Shown in pieces: positions 1 to 8,766 of a DNA stretch of 64,000 bases. The translations under genes were made by a program, and so were the position numbers. The stretch is from Hydrogenovibrio thermophilus. GTDB lineage: Bacteria; Pseudomonadota; Gammaproteobacteria; Thiomicrospirales; Thiomicrospiraceae. Under the pieces are notes generated by a model, which ran no database searches, was not told the DNA's origin, and was given only the letters and a program-made list of their open reading frames with translations. Every line of letters begins with the position of its first letter. The first letter of the stretch is position 1. The stretch spans positions 1-64,000 of the forward strand of contig NZ_CP035033.1 in assembly GCF_004028275.1 (NCBI RefSeq), written 5' to 3'.

Positions 1-110
1 TGCGTTGCGAAGTTTTGCAAGGTCTAAACATTGCTTCAACTTCACGCCTTGATCTGACAAATTTGGCGTTGCCAGAATCCATCGTCGGTTAGTCGAGATG
101 CCCTGACTTC
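1..110. other. Left edge, no recognised gene
   Basis: Nothing was identified in the first 110 bases. A minus-strand frame stays open from an ATG at 82 to the window edge (27 codons), but it has no ribosome binding site and no recognisable protein family. It could be the start of a neighbouring gene or chance. Confidence 0.3.
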
Positions 111-247
111 GAATTTTTTTATTTAATTTTAAAAACCATAAAAAATTGAATTATTTCAATAAAATAATATCACTACAACCCGATTTATCCACACCCTTTC
201 TCAACAAGTTATCCACAGGCAACGACTGTTTTTTAAAGTTATTCACA
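111..247. other. oriC: Putative chromosomal replication origin (oriC)
   Basis: An AT-rich stretch (111-171), suitable as an unwinding element, is followed by three DnaA boxes in the same orientation. Two are TTATCCACA (185-193 and 209-217) and one is TTATTCACA (239-247), all fitting TTATNCACA. They lie just upstream of dnaA, the usual location of a bacterial origin. Box starts are 24 and 30 bp apart. No further perfect box was seen between here and dnaA. The arrangement is seen directly; origin function is inferred. Confidence 0.8.
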
Positions 248-397
248 GGTATAATCGCCGTTAGTTTTTTGGCCGCCGAATGGGCGCGCTTTTGCCGCCG
301 GTTTCGGTAAGGTTTCCAACCGGTCGGCCACACTTTCATGAACAAACGTTTTCCGAGCGTTTTAAATGAATCAACCATAATAATGAATAAAATCCGT

Positions 398-433
398 CCG
401 AGGAAAGGCTCCCCCTTTTTCCATTTTCCTCGG
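398..433. promoter_or_regulatory. 9-bp inverted repeat in the dnaA leader
   Basis: CCGAGGAAA (398-406) and its exact complement TTTCCTCGG (425-433) enclose an 18-base loop containing a C-run and a T-run. The hairpin ends 20 bases before the dnaA start. It could be a leader structure or an operator controlling dnaA; the sequence does not say which. Confidence 0.35.
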
Positions 434-453
434 AACGGGGATGGGTACTCGTT

Positions 454-1854
454 TTGACAACACCGCTTTGGCCACAAGTCTTAAAACAACTGGAAGCTGT
501 TCTGAACGAACAGCAGATGCAAACCTGGATCAGCCCGCTGGAAGCCATGGAAGACGCCCGACGTATTCGTCTGGTCGCGCCGTCCGGCTTCATTCTGGAC
601 TGGGTGAATAAAAAACTCTTCGGTGAAATCAAACAGGCCGTCGGCCTGGTCGCACCGGTCAATCCACCGGAAGTGACGCTGGAAGTCGGCGATTACGCCC
701 TCGACAGTTTCGACGAACCGGAAGTGAGCTCGGTTCCACAGGCCCTGCGCGAAACCCCGGAAACCAAGCAAGACGTGGAACCGGCCGCCCAAGCCAAGAG
801 CACCCAAGGCGACAGCGGCACCAAAAAATCCATCAAGCACAACCTCAACACCAATTTCACCTTCGACACTTTCGTAGAAGGTAAAGCCAACCAGCTGGCC
901 GCCGCGGCCGCACGCCAAGTGGCCGACAACCCGGGCGGCAGCTACAACCCGTTTTTCATTTACGGCGGCGTAGGCCTGGGTAAAACCCACTTAATGCACG
1001 CCATCGGTAATGAATTGATTCGCCGCAACCCCGACTCCCGCGTGGTATATCTGCACTCCGAGCGTTTCGTGGCCGACATGGTCAATGCCTTGCGCCACAA
1101 TAAAATCGACGAATTCAAACGCTTTTACCGTTCGCTCGACGCCCTATTGATCGATGACATCCAGTTCTTCGCCAAAAAGGAACAGTCGCAGGAAGAGTTT
1201 TTTCATACCTTCAACACCCTGTTGGAAGGCAATAAGCAGGTCATCCTCACCAGTGACCGTTTTCCGAAGGAAGTGGACGGTTTGGAAGACCGCTTGAAAT
1301 CCCGCTTCGGCTGGGGCTTGACCATCGCCGTCGAACCGCCGGAGTTCGAAATGCGCGTCGCCATCCTCATGAAAAAAGCGGCCGAATTCGGTTTCTTGTT
1401 GCCGGACGAAGTGGCGTTTTTCATCGCCAAGCGCTTGCGCGGCAACGTCCGTGATTTGGAAGGCGCTTTGAAACGGGTCGGCGCCTTTGCGCAATTCACC
1501 CAGCAGATGGTGACCGTCGATCTGGCGAAAGAAGCCTTGAAAGACTTGTTGGCGCTGCAGCAAAAAATGATTACCCTGGAAAACATCCAGAAAACCGTAG
1601 CCGACTATTACAAAATTCGCGTCGCCGATTTATTGTCGAAACGCCGCACCCGTAACATCGCCCGTCCGCGTCAAGTGGCGATGGCGATTTCTAAAGAGCT
1701 GACCAGCCACAGCCTGCCGGAAATCGGCGATGCGTTCGGTGGACGTGATCACACCACCGTGTTGCACGCGGTGCGCAAAATCAACGAACTGAAAGAAACC
1801 GACCACCGCGTGGAAGAGGACTTCAACAGCCTGGTTCGGATTATTACGAACTGA
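454..1854 (+). CDS. dnaA: Chromosomal replication initiator protein DnaA
   Basis: DnaA binds the DnaA boxes at oriC, melts the AT-rich element and loads the helicase. The 466-residue product has the usual domain order: an N-terminal interaction domain (from [12 protein letters not shown]), a variable linker (about 80-130), an AAA+ core with Walker [10 protein letters not shown] and Walker B LLIDDIQF, and a C-terminal DNA-binding domain with GGRDHTTV. Length is normal for the family. The start is TTG: the ATG at 441 is out of frame, and the reading begins with the conserved TPLWPQVL stretch. The adjacent DnaA boxes suggest autoregulation. Identity is certain; the exact start is likely. Confidence 0.97.
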   Translation: MTTPLWPQVLKQLEAVLNEQQMQTWISPLEAMEDARRIRLVAPSGFILDWVNKKLFGEIKQAVGLVAPVNPPEVTLEVGDYALDSFDEPEVSSVPQALRETPETKQDVEPAAQAKSTQGDSGTKKSIKHNLNTNFTFDTFVEGKANQLAAAAARQVADNPGGSYNPFFIYGGVGLGKTHLMHAIGNELIRRNPDSRVVYLHSERFVADMVNALRHNKIDEFKRFYRSLDALLIDDIQFFAKKEQSQEEFFHTFNTLLEGNKQVILTSDRFPKEVDGLEDRLKSRFGWGLTIAVEPPEFEMRVAILMKKAAEFGFLLPDEVAFFIAKRLRGNVRDLEGALKRVGAFAQFTQQMVTVDLAKEALKDLLALQQKMITLENIQKTVADYYKIRVADLLSKRRTRNIARPRQVAMAISKELTSHSLPEIGDAFGGRDHTTVLHAVRKINELKETDHRVEEDFNSLVRIITN

Positions 1855-2006
1855 GGCCGTTCACAGACCGGAACACTCGGTCGGCCGAACGCCGTCAAAA
1901 CATTGGTAAAAATATTTAAAATTTTTCTTGGGTTTCTATACATAAATGTCGGAAATATTGGCATAATTAGACCCAACGTCAAACTTCATATTGCAAAGGT
2001 ATTGAG

Positions 2007-3113
2007 ATGAAAATCAGTCTTTCCCGCGAGAATCTTTTAAAAGTTCTTCAAACGGTCGGCGGCGTGGTCGAAAAACGTCAAACGATGCCGATTCTGGCCA
2101 ACATCCTGTTTCAAGTGAACCAGAATACCTTGACCGTGACCGCATCGGATCTGGAAATCGAAACCCGTGCCACGACCGAGCTGGAAAGCAGCGACGGCGA
2201 TTTCAGCGTCACCCTGCCGGCGGTGAAACTCATCAGCATCGTCCGCTCACTACCGGACGGCCTGACCATCTTGCTGGAGTTTGAAGAAATGCGCTGCCAA
2301 TTGTCGGCCGGCCGTTCCCGCTTCAAGCTCTCGACCTTACCAGCGGACGATTTCCCAACCATCGATTTGACGCAAACCGAATTGTCCTTCTCCATGGCGC
2401 AGAACCAATTGAAACAACTGATTCACAATACCGCTTTCGCCATGGCCAGCCAGGACGTCCGTTTTTACCTGAACGGCATGTTGTTCGACATCAGCAACCA
2501 AACCTTACGCGTCGTCGCCACCGACGGCCACCGCTTGTCGACCTGCTCCACCTTATTGGAAACCGAAGGGCTGACCGCCACCCAAGCGATTTTGCCGCGT
2601 AAAGGCGTGCTGGAATTGCAAAAACTGATTGGCGACGACGATAACCTGATTGCCTTCGCACTGGCGAAAAACTACCTGACCGTCCAATTCGAAGAAACCG
2701 TGTTCACCTGTAAACTGGTGGACGGTCGCTTCCCGGACTTCAAACGCGTCTTGCCGCAACACAACGACCAACTGGTGCAAACCGACCGCGAACTGTTGCG
2801 CAGCCTGTTACAGCGTGCCGCCATCCTGTCGAACGACAAGTTCAAAGGCATCCGCCTGGCCTTGACGCAAAACCTGTTGGCGGTACACGCGCAAAACTCC
2901 GATCAGGACGAATCCCACGAAGACATGGCGATTGACTATAACGGTACGGAAATGGAAATCGGCTTCAACGTCAACTATCTGTTGGACGTACTGAATTCGA
3001 TGCACGAAGAAGCCGTCACCCTGTACATGAAAGACGCCAACAGCAGTTGCATGGTCGACACCCAAAACGAAACCTGCCATTGCCAGCACGTCATCATGCC
3101 GATGCGTCTCTAG
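2007..3113 (+). CDS. dnaN: DNA polymerase III beta subunit (sliding clamp)
   Basis: The clamp encircles DNA and tethers polymerase III during replication. The 368-residue product is close to the E. coli length (366). It shows the typical N-terminal MKISLSRENLLKVLQ, the VVEKRQTMPILANIL segment, and the C-terminal VIMPMRL ending that forms part of the partner-binding pocket. It follows dnaA after 152 bp, with recF next, the classic origin order. The ATG has TTGAG upstream as a weak ribosome binding site. Confidence 0.97.
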   Translation: MKISLSRENLLKVLQTVGGVVEKRQTMPILANILFQVNQNTLTVTASDLEIETRATTELESSDGDFSVTLPAVKLISIVRSLPDGLTILLEFEEMRCQLSAGRSRFKLSTLPADDFPTIDLTQTELSFSMAQNQLKQLIHNTAFAMASQDVRFYLNGMLFDISNQTLRVVATDGHRLSTCSTLLETEGLTATQAILPRKGVLELQKLIGDDDNLIAFALAKNYLTVQFEETVFTCKLVDGRFPDFKRVLPQHNDQLVQTDRELLRSLLQRAAILSNDKFKGIRLALTQNLLAVHAQNSDQDESHEDMAIDYNGTEMEIGFNVNYLLDVLNSMHEEAVTLYMKDANSSCMVDTQNETCHCQHVIMPMRL

Positions 3114-3196
3114 TCTTCCGACCGGCGTCGCCTCCCGGCGCCGGACAATCGCTCAGTCTTATCTTGTTCCAGCCCCCTTTTTCACGAGCGTGAGTC

Positions 3197-4291
3197 GTGT
3201 CGAAAATCCAGCAATTACAACTTCGTCATTTCCGCAATATCGACCAGGCCTGCCTGGCCTTCGGTGACGGTCTGAATGTGATTGTCGGTGACAACGCCGC
3301 CGGGAAAACCGCCTTGATCGAAGCCATCTGGGTGCTGGCCTCCGGGCGCTCTTTCCGCACCGCCAAACCGGAACACCTTATCCAACGAGGCCAAACGGAA
3401 ACCGTGCTGTTTTGCGAAGTTTCCGACGGCGAGCGCGCCCATAAAATCGGCCTGTCGCGTGCCGCCGATAAAGTAACCCTGAAAGTCGACGGCGAAACCC
3501 TGCGCAACCAGGCGGAAATGGCCGCCAAACTACCGGTGCAACTCCTCACCCCCGAAAGCCACCGTCTTTTGGAAGAAGGGCCGAAAGCCCGACGCCAATT
3601 CATGGACTGGGGCTGTTTTCACCATGACGCCGATTTCATCCACCTTTGGCGCACCTACCGTCGAGCTCTGAAACAACGCAACCACGCCTTGAAACGGAAA
3701 CTGCCGGCCAATCAGGCCCGTTTGTGGGACCAACAACTCATCGACACCGCCGAGCGAATCGACCGCATCCGCGCGGCCTACATCACCGATCTGACGCCTT
3801 ATCTGGTGGAATTCTGCCAAGCGCTGATGCCGGAAATCAGCGTCCAGCCGGCCTGCCATTATCAACCCGGTTGGCCGAAAAGCGCCGACAGTTACACCCA
3901 ATTGCTGGACGAACACTATCCAAAAGATGCCCTGCAGGGCCACACCCAATACGGCAGCCATCGTGCCGACATCAAATTCCGCTTTGACGGACAGGACGCA
4001 ATGATGACCTTATCCCGCGGCCAACAAAAACTGTTTGTCTGCGCCCTGTTGTTGGCGCAAGCCAGCCTGTACGAAAAACACAGCGGCAAGCCGGTCATTA
4101 TGCTCATCGACGACCTTCCGGCCGAACTGGACGCCAAGCACCGTGAAACTCTGTTAAAGCTGCTCGACTTACTGCACATTCAGCACATCCTCACCAGCAC
4201 CGCCGACGACCTGATTCCCATCCTCAATCCGGAAACCGCCCGCCGCTGGCACATCGACAACGGCGGCATCTCCGCCGAAACCAGAACGTAA
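3197..4291 (+). CDS. recF: DNA replication and repair protein RecF
   Basis: RecF is an SMC-like ATPase that helps load RecA at gapped DNA through RecO and RecR. The 364-residue product has a Walker A motif VGDNAAGKTALIEA near residue 30, an ABC-type signature LSRGQQKL around 275, and a Walker B region PVIMLIDDLPAELD near 300. N-terminal IQQLQLRHFRNID is typical. GTG at 3197 is the probable start. A copy of the CCAGGCCTGG palindrome lies 6 bp after the stop. Unlike many genomes, gyrB does not follow directly. Confidence 0.95.
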   Translation: MSKIQQLQLRHFRNIDQACLAFGDGLNVIVGDNAAGKTALIEAIWVLASGRSFRTAKPEHLIQRGQTETVLFCEVSDGERAHKIGLSRAADKVTLKVDGETLRNQAEMAAKLPVQLLTPESHRLLEEGPKARRQFMDWGCFHHDADFIHLWRTYRRALKQRNHALKRKLPANQARLWDQQLIDTAERIDRIRAAYITDLTPYLVEFCQALMPEISVQPACHYQPGWPKSADSYTQLLDEHYPKDALQGHTQYGSHRADIKFRFDGQDAMMTLSRGQQKLFVCALLLAQASLYEKHSGKPVIMLIDDLPAELDAKHRETLLKLLDLLHIQHILTSTADDLIPILNPETARRWHIDNGGISAETRT

Positions 4292-4315
4292 ATTCACCAG
4301 GCCTGGCGATTTTTA
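4291..4315. terminator. Palindrome copy after recF, terminator-like
   Basis: CCAGGCCTGG occupies 4297-4306, flanked by imperfectly complementary bases and followed by ATTTTTATT. The transcript would form a short GC stem with a U-rich tail. It is one of nine intergenic copies of this palindrome. Confidence 0.45.
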
Positions 4316-4441
4316 TTCTTCAGAGTCCCGTCAGACATCCTTCGCCATAACACCTCAAAAAGCTTTAGAATAAAAAAGCACTTTATAAATTTGCCTTGTC
4401 GGCATCACCCTGAAAACACGCGAAACACCGTGACGGATATT

Positions 4442-5116
4442 ATGGAAAAACTACTGCTCGTTGAAGATGAAGTCCTGTTGGTCGACCGCCTCAAAACCAA
4501 CCTCAGCCAAGCGGGTTACATTGTGGACGCCGCACTGGATGGAGAGGAAGGGGCCTATCTGCTGGAGGAATACGACTACGACCTCATTATTCTCGACTTG
4601 GGGTTGCCGAAAAAGTCGGGGCTGGCGATACTCGAAACCCTGCGCGACGCCCATAACCCGACACCGGTGCTGATTTTGACCGCCCGCAACACTTGGCAAG
4701 AGCGCGTGGAAGGATTGAAAAAGGGCGCCGACGATTATCTCGGCAAACCTTTCCATTTCGAAGAATTGCTGGCACGCATCGAAGTGCTCCTGAAACGCCC
4801 GGCGCAAACACGTGACGATAAGCTCAAGGTCAACGGCTTTGAATTGGACTTAAACCGACGTGAACTAAAAACCGAGCACGGCACCTTCGCCCTGACCAAA
4901 ACCGAGTTCGCCCTGTTGAAAACTTTTTTCAACCAACCTTACCGGGTGTTTTCCAAAGACCAGTTGATGCAACGCCTCGGCGACCACAATCACGAACGCG
5001 AAAGCAATGTCATTGAAGTCTACATTCGCAAACTGCGTCAATACCTCGGCAAAGAAGCCATTGAGACCCTGCGCGGCCAGGGGTATCGTTTTGTCGGCCA
5101 GGGAGACGCGACATGA
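4442..5116 (+). CDS. OmpR/PhoP-family response regulator
   Basis: This is a DNA-binding response regulator that is phosphorylated by the kinase encoded next to it. From the ATG at 4442 it is 224 residues: a receiver domain (about 1-115) with acidic pocket ED at 8-9, phospho-acceptor Asp52 in IILDLGLP, and the LTAR and GKPF motifs, then a winged-helix domain ending in VIEVYIRKLRQYLG...RGQGYRF. An upstream in-frame TTG at 4391 would add 17 residues not typical of the family; GTG at 4430 is also possible. The stop overlaps the kinase start as ATGA, so the two are translationally coupled. The pair looks most like PhoP/PhoQ or QseB/QseC; the signal is unknown. Confidence 0.93.
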   Translation: MEKLLLVEDEVLLVDRLKTNLSQAGYIVDAALDGEEGAYLLEEYDYDLIILDLGLPKKSGLAILETLRDAHNPTPVLILTARNTWQERVEGLKKGADDYLGKPFHFEELLARIEVLLKRPAQTRDDKLKVNGFELDLNRRELKTEHGTFALTKTEFALLKTFFNQPYRVFSKDQLMQRLGDHNHERESNVIEVYIRKLRQYLGKEAIETLRGQGYRFVGQGDAT

Positions 5117-6432
5117 AATCCATCGAAAAACAACTCAACCTGTCGCTGGCCGCCAGCATCCTGCTGATTTTCCTGATTTTCTGGTGGCTGTCGGTGTTCA
5201 CCATTCACCACTTGACCGAAGATTACATCCTGACGCGCTTGGAACACGACACCTTGTCGATTGAAAAACACCTCAACCGCAGCGGTCAAGGCAACCAGAT
5301 GCCGGCAGTCGATTACGACGCCATCAACCCGATTTACGCGCAACCCGACTCCGGACACTACTTTGTCATCCAGCTCGGCGACCATTTACTCAAATCGCTC
5401 TCTTTGACCGATTACCCGCTGTACCTCAAAAAAAGCCCGTACGCCATCAGCCATTATGAAACCAAGGGGCCCGCGGAAAGCACCCTTCTGGTCCGGCGGT
5501 TCGTCGGCGACTACCAAGGTCAACCGATGATCCTGTACGTCGCCGAAGACCACAGCCCCATTCAGCGCACTTTAAAAGTCTTCGACATTATGGTCGGCCT
5601 GTTTGCTTTGATTACATTGGCTTTACTGTATTTGAGTCAACGACATTTACTGCGCAAAGGCTTCAAACGTCTGGAACCGATTCAGGTGGCTCTCGCCAAT
5701 CTGCAAAAAGGTGAAGCGACACAATTGGACCCGGCCGATTATCCCTCGGAAGTCAGCGAACTGATCAACAGCCTCAATCAGGCCATTCTCAGCGCCAGCA
5801 CCCAATTGCAGAAATCGCGACAGTCCAATGCCAATCTGGCGCACAGCCTGAAAACGCCGCTGAACCTCATTTACCAGTTATTGGAAGACCCGGCGCTGAC
5901 GCCGCACGCCGAACTGAAAGCCACCTTGAAAGATCAGGCACAGAAAATCCACGCCCGAATCGAGAGCGAACTGCAAAAAGCCCGCCTTGCCTCGGACACC
6001 CTCTCGGTCCAACCCTTTTCGCTGTCCGAGCATCTACCGGATTTGATGGACTCCTTACAGCAGCTGTACCCGCAAACCCGCTTCCAACTCAAGGGGGCGG
6101 ACACACCCGACGCACATTTACCGATGGAGAAGGAAGACGGCTTCGAACTGCTGGGCAATTTGCTCGATAACGCCGCCAAGTTCGGTCACGGCGAAGTCTT
6201 TATCGACATTCACTCCGACATGCAACCGACCGTCATTATCGAAGACAATGGCGACGGCGTGCCCACCGAACAACTCGACGCCATCCAAACCCGCGGTCAC
6301 CGCTTGGACGAATCGGTGGACGGTCACGGCATTGGGCTGTCCATCGTCAAACAGATTGCCGAGGCTTATAACATTACGACACAGTTCGATACGTCCAAGC
6401 ACGGCGGCTTGAAAGTCACTTTGACCTTTTAG
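5113..6432 (+). CDS. PhoQ-like sensor histidine kinase
   Basis: This membrane kinase partners the preceding regulator. The 439-residue product has a transmembrane segment at about 11-33, a periplasmic sensor region of roughly 120 residues, a second membrane segment at about 158-178, a HAMP-like linker, and a dimerisation domain with the phospho-acceptor His244 in NLAHSLKTPLNL, which resembles the PhoQ H-box. The C-terminal GHKL ATPase has LLGNLLDNAAKF, EDNGDGVP and GHGIGLSIV. The sensor region has an acidic, aspartate-rich character, but its ligand cannot be assigned. Confidence 0.9.
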   Translation: MKSIEKQLNLSLAASILLIFLIFWWLSVFTIHHLTEDYILTRLEHDTLSIEKHLNRSGQGNQMPAVDYDAINPIYAQPDSGHYFVIQLGDHLLKSLSLTDYPLYLKKSPYAISHYETKGPAESTLLVRRFVGDYQGQPMILYVAEDHSPIQRTLKVFDIMVGLFALITLALLYLSQRHLLRKGFKRLEPIQVALANLQKGEATQLDPADYPSEVSELINSLNQAILSASTQLQKSRQSNANLAHSLKTPLNLIYQLLEDPALTPHAELKATLKDQAQKIHARIESELQKARLASDTLSVQPFSLSEHLPDLMDSLQQLYPQTRFQLKGADTPDAHLPMEKEDGFELLGNLLDNAAKFGHGEVFIDIHSDMQPTVIIEDNGDGVPTEQLDAIQTRGHRLDESVDGHGIGLSIVKQIAEAYNITTQFDTSKHGGLKVTLTF

Positions 6433-6519
6433 AGCCGCTTCCGGGCGGCGGTTGGCAATTTTGCTTTGACAGACCATCGGCTTCGGCTATGATGATGCCA
6501 GGTGTTGAGGAGAAGCGAC

Positions 6520-7398
6520 ATGAAAATCGAAATGAAGCTCGGGATGGATCAGGCCACCCAACTCATCCAGCAAATCAAAGTGGAAACGGTGCCGCCGGAA
6601 ATCTACCAGCTCGAAGAACTCATGGGCGCCGAGCAACCCAATGCCAGCGACATCGCCCATTTGATTTCCAAACACCCGGAACTGCTCGGCGATTTCCTCA
6701 GCCTGACCAACAAGGTTCTGAACCGGCCGCAGGACGATCTTATTCTCGAACCTCTGGCGGCGGTCAACCTGCTGGGCTTGCAGGAAATCCAACACCTGTT
6801 TCTCAGCACCTACCTCAAAAAGCAGCTGCCTACCAGCGACCAAGACCGCAAAATCATTCTCCACAGCATGCGCTCCGGCCTGGCCGCGGCAGAACTGTCT
6901 TATTGGGTGAATGAAATCGACCGCACCGAAGCCTATTTAGTTGCTTTTATGCAGGACATCGGCGCCATCTTCATCATGCGTCATGACTTCGACCATTATG
7001 CCGAAACCTACCTGAACGCCCAGCTCAACGAACCTTTCAGCGGCTACCAGGCCGAATTCGAACATTATCAAACGGCGCATACCTTTGTCGGCAGCGTCAT
7101 TGCCCGGCGCTGGCACCTCAGCGATTTGCTCAGCAAATCCTTGCTGCTGCATCACCAGAACGAACTGGAAAGCGTACAAGCCTATGCGCCGAACGTCGCC
7201 AAAATGGTCGCCCTCATTCAGGTCGCCAACTACCTGGTGTTCAAAACCTTTTCGGACCATTACATGACCGAAGAGCTGCAACAGAGTTTCGAACACGCCC
7301 GCACCTTTCTGGCGCTACCGGACAACGCCATCGACGCCGCCGAAGCCGCTTTGAAAAAATGGGGCAACGACGATCACATGCATTTTTCCAGTCATTAA
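6520..7398 (+). CDS. HDOD-domain protein
   Basis: HDOD proteins are a degenerate HD-hydrolase-like family linked to signalling, often in cyclic-di-GMP or stress contexts; most lack catalytic residues. The 292-residue product begins VETVPPEIYQLEELMG, followed by helical HDOD repeats (ISKHPELLGDFLSLTNK, MRSGLAAAELSYWV, AFMQDIGAIFIMRHDF). A good ribosome binding site (GAGGAG, 6507-6512) supports the ATG at 6520 over the in-frame GTG at 6502. It follows the kinase after 87 bp and may be transcribed with it. Molecular role unknown. Confidence 0.75.
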   Translation: MKIEMKLGMDQATQLIQQIKVETVPPEIYQLEELMGAEQPNASDIAHLISKHPELLGDFLSLTNKVLNRPQDDLILEPLAAVNLLGLQEIQHLFLSTYLKKQLPTSDQDRKIILHSMRSGLAAAELSYWVNEIDRTEAYLVAFMQDIGAIFIMRHDFDHYAETYLNAQLNEPFSGYQAEFEHYQTAHTFVGSVIARRWHLSDLLSKSLLLHHQNELESVQAYAPNVAKMVALIQVANYLVFKTFSDHYMTEELQQSFEHARTFLALPDNAIDAAEAALKKWGNDDHMHFSSH

Positions 7399-7433
7399 GT
7401 AACCTCTTAAGTAACCCCCGATTGAATCGTCAA

Positions 7434-7453
7434 AATCACCAGGCCTGGCGATT
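7434..7453. repeat. Palindrome copy after the HDOD gene
   Basis: CCAGGCCTGG at 7439-7448 is flanked by AATC on the left and GATT on the right, with one A/C mismatch on either side of the core. No T-run follows, so it is a weaker terminator candidate than other copies. Confidence 0.5.
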
Positions 7454-7572
7454 ATCGTGATTAAGCCCTTCTTCACCGGGCCGTTGGCTTTTTTGAACTT
7501 TTTTCGTTTTTTCAGCTTCAATTCAGTTTCCTTTTCTAAGATAGCGTCATTCAATCAACCATAGGGTGAACT

Positions 7573-8766
7573 ATGAAAGCGTTTTGGTTACTGGTGGGGC
7601 TGAGTGCCTACTCCTCTTTCGGCTGGGCGGTGACGTATGGCGAATTGCTGCCCAACGTCATGGCCAAATTGCCGGAAACACAACAACTGAGCGACTATCA
7701 AGCCTTGTCGAACGCCAATCGTCAGGCCGCGGACAGCTGGATTCCCGGAGAAGTCGAACTGAACTTGAAGCACGAAAACGACGGTTTGACCGGCGACCAG
7801 GGCTTCCGTTCCTGGGAAGGCGGCGCCACCTTCCCGATTTGGTGGCCCGGTCAGTCCGGTCATCAGTCAGCCATCGGCGACGGCTACCAACAGCAAACCC
7901 AAGCCGGGCAGGCGCAATTGGCGTTGATGGCTTCCAAGCAACTCCGTCAAGTGGTGTGGCAAGCCAAAAAAGCCGCCATGCGCCTGAAGTTCGGTCGCAA
8001 AAACCTGCAACAAACCCAGGCCCTGGTGGATTTGGTGCAACAAAAAGTCGACGCCGGCGAAAGCCCGAAATTCGATTTGCTGCTGGCGCAGAAATCCCTT
8101 TATGACGCGGAAAAACGCCTGACGCAATTACAGGCCGATTATGACGTCGCGCTGCAGCATTACCAATTCTGGACACAACAAACCGAGTTGCCCTCGCCTT
8201 TGGCAGAAACCTTGGTGGCGTCTGCACCGGAGCTCGACAGCCATCCGGACGTGCAATCCCTGGCCGCTCGTCAGAAAACCGAACAAGCGCGCCTGGATTT
8301 GGTTGAAGCCAGCCGCCACAGCAACCCGAATTTGTATTTGGCGGCGAAAAATGAACGCGACGACCAAACCGCCGACAACAATATTCTCATCGCCGAAATT
8401 CGCATTCCCATCGGTAGTAATCCAATGGCTCCGACGCGCATTGCCGAACAACGCCAGCAGCTTTCACAAAGCCAAATGGCGCTGGCCCGCGTGAAGCAGC
8501 AGCTGGAAATGGATCAATTCCAGGCACGCCAAAGCCTGCAAGCCGCACAAAAAAACGAAACACTGGCCGCCGAGCAAAATGCCTTAGCGGAAGAAGCCAT
8601 GCGCTTGGCGCAAACGGCCTATCAAGAAGGGGAAACCTCCATCCAGAACCTCTTGCAGATGAAGCAACAGTATTTTGAAGACAAATTGAATTTTAAACTG
8701 GCCCGGCTGAACCGCCTGGAAGCCATCGCCAACCTGAATCAAGCCTTGGGAGTTCGCCTGAAATGA
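7573..8766 (+). CDS. TolC-family outer-membrane channel of a metal-type RND efflux system
   Basis: This is the outer-membrane component of a three-part efflux pump. The 397-residue product has a signal peptide (about 1-19, MKAFWLLVGLSAYSSFGWAV) and long alpha-helical hairpins rich in Gln, Ala and Lys, typical of the outer-membrane efflux family (for example AAQKNETLAAEQNALAEEAM and the conserved AYQEGETSIQNLL). At just under 400 residues it is somewhat short for TolC/CusC. Its stop overlaps the adaptor start (ATGA at 8763). The family match is clear; the transported substrate is not. Confidence 0.85.
   Translation: MKAFWLLVGLSAYSSFGWAVTYGELLPNVMAKLPETQQLSDYQALSNANRQAADSWIPGEVELNLKHENDGLTGDQGFRSWEGGATFPIWWPGQSGHQSAIGDGYQQQTQAGQAQLALMASKQLRQVVWQAKKAAMRLKFGRKNLQQTQALVDLVQQKVDAGESPKFDLLLAQKSLYDAEKRLTQLQADYDVALQHYQFWTQQTELPSPLAETLVASAPELDSHPDVQSLAARQKTEQARLDLVEASRHSNPNLYLAAKNERDDQTADNNILIAEIRIPIGSNPMAPTRIAEQRQQLSQSQMALARVKQQLEMDQFQARQSLQAAQKNETLAAEQNALAEEAMRLAQTAYQEGETSIQNLLQMKQQYFEDKLNFKLARLNRLEAIANLNQALGVRLK

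Noticed and set aside
151-477. Minus-strand frame across oriC and the dnaA leader
   Set aside because: It covers the DnaA boxes and the dnaA start and has no family resemblance; origin DNA is the better explanation.
7658-8227. 189-residue minus-strand frame opposite the outer-membrane channel gene
   Set aside because: Arg/Pro-rich shadow of the real gene with no ribosome site or recognisable domain.
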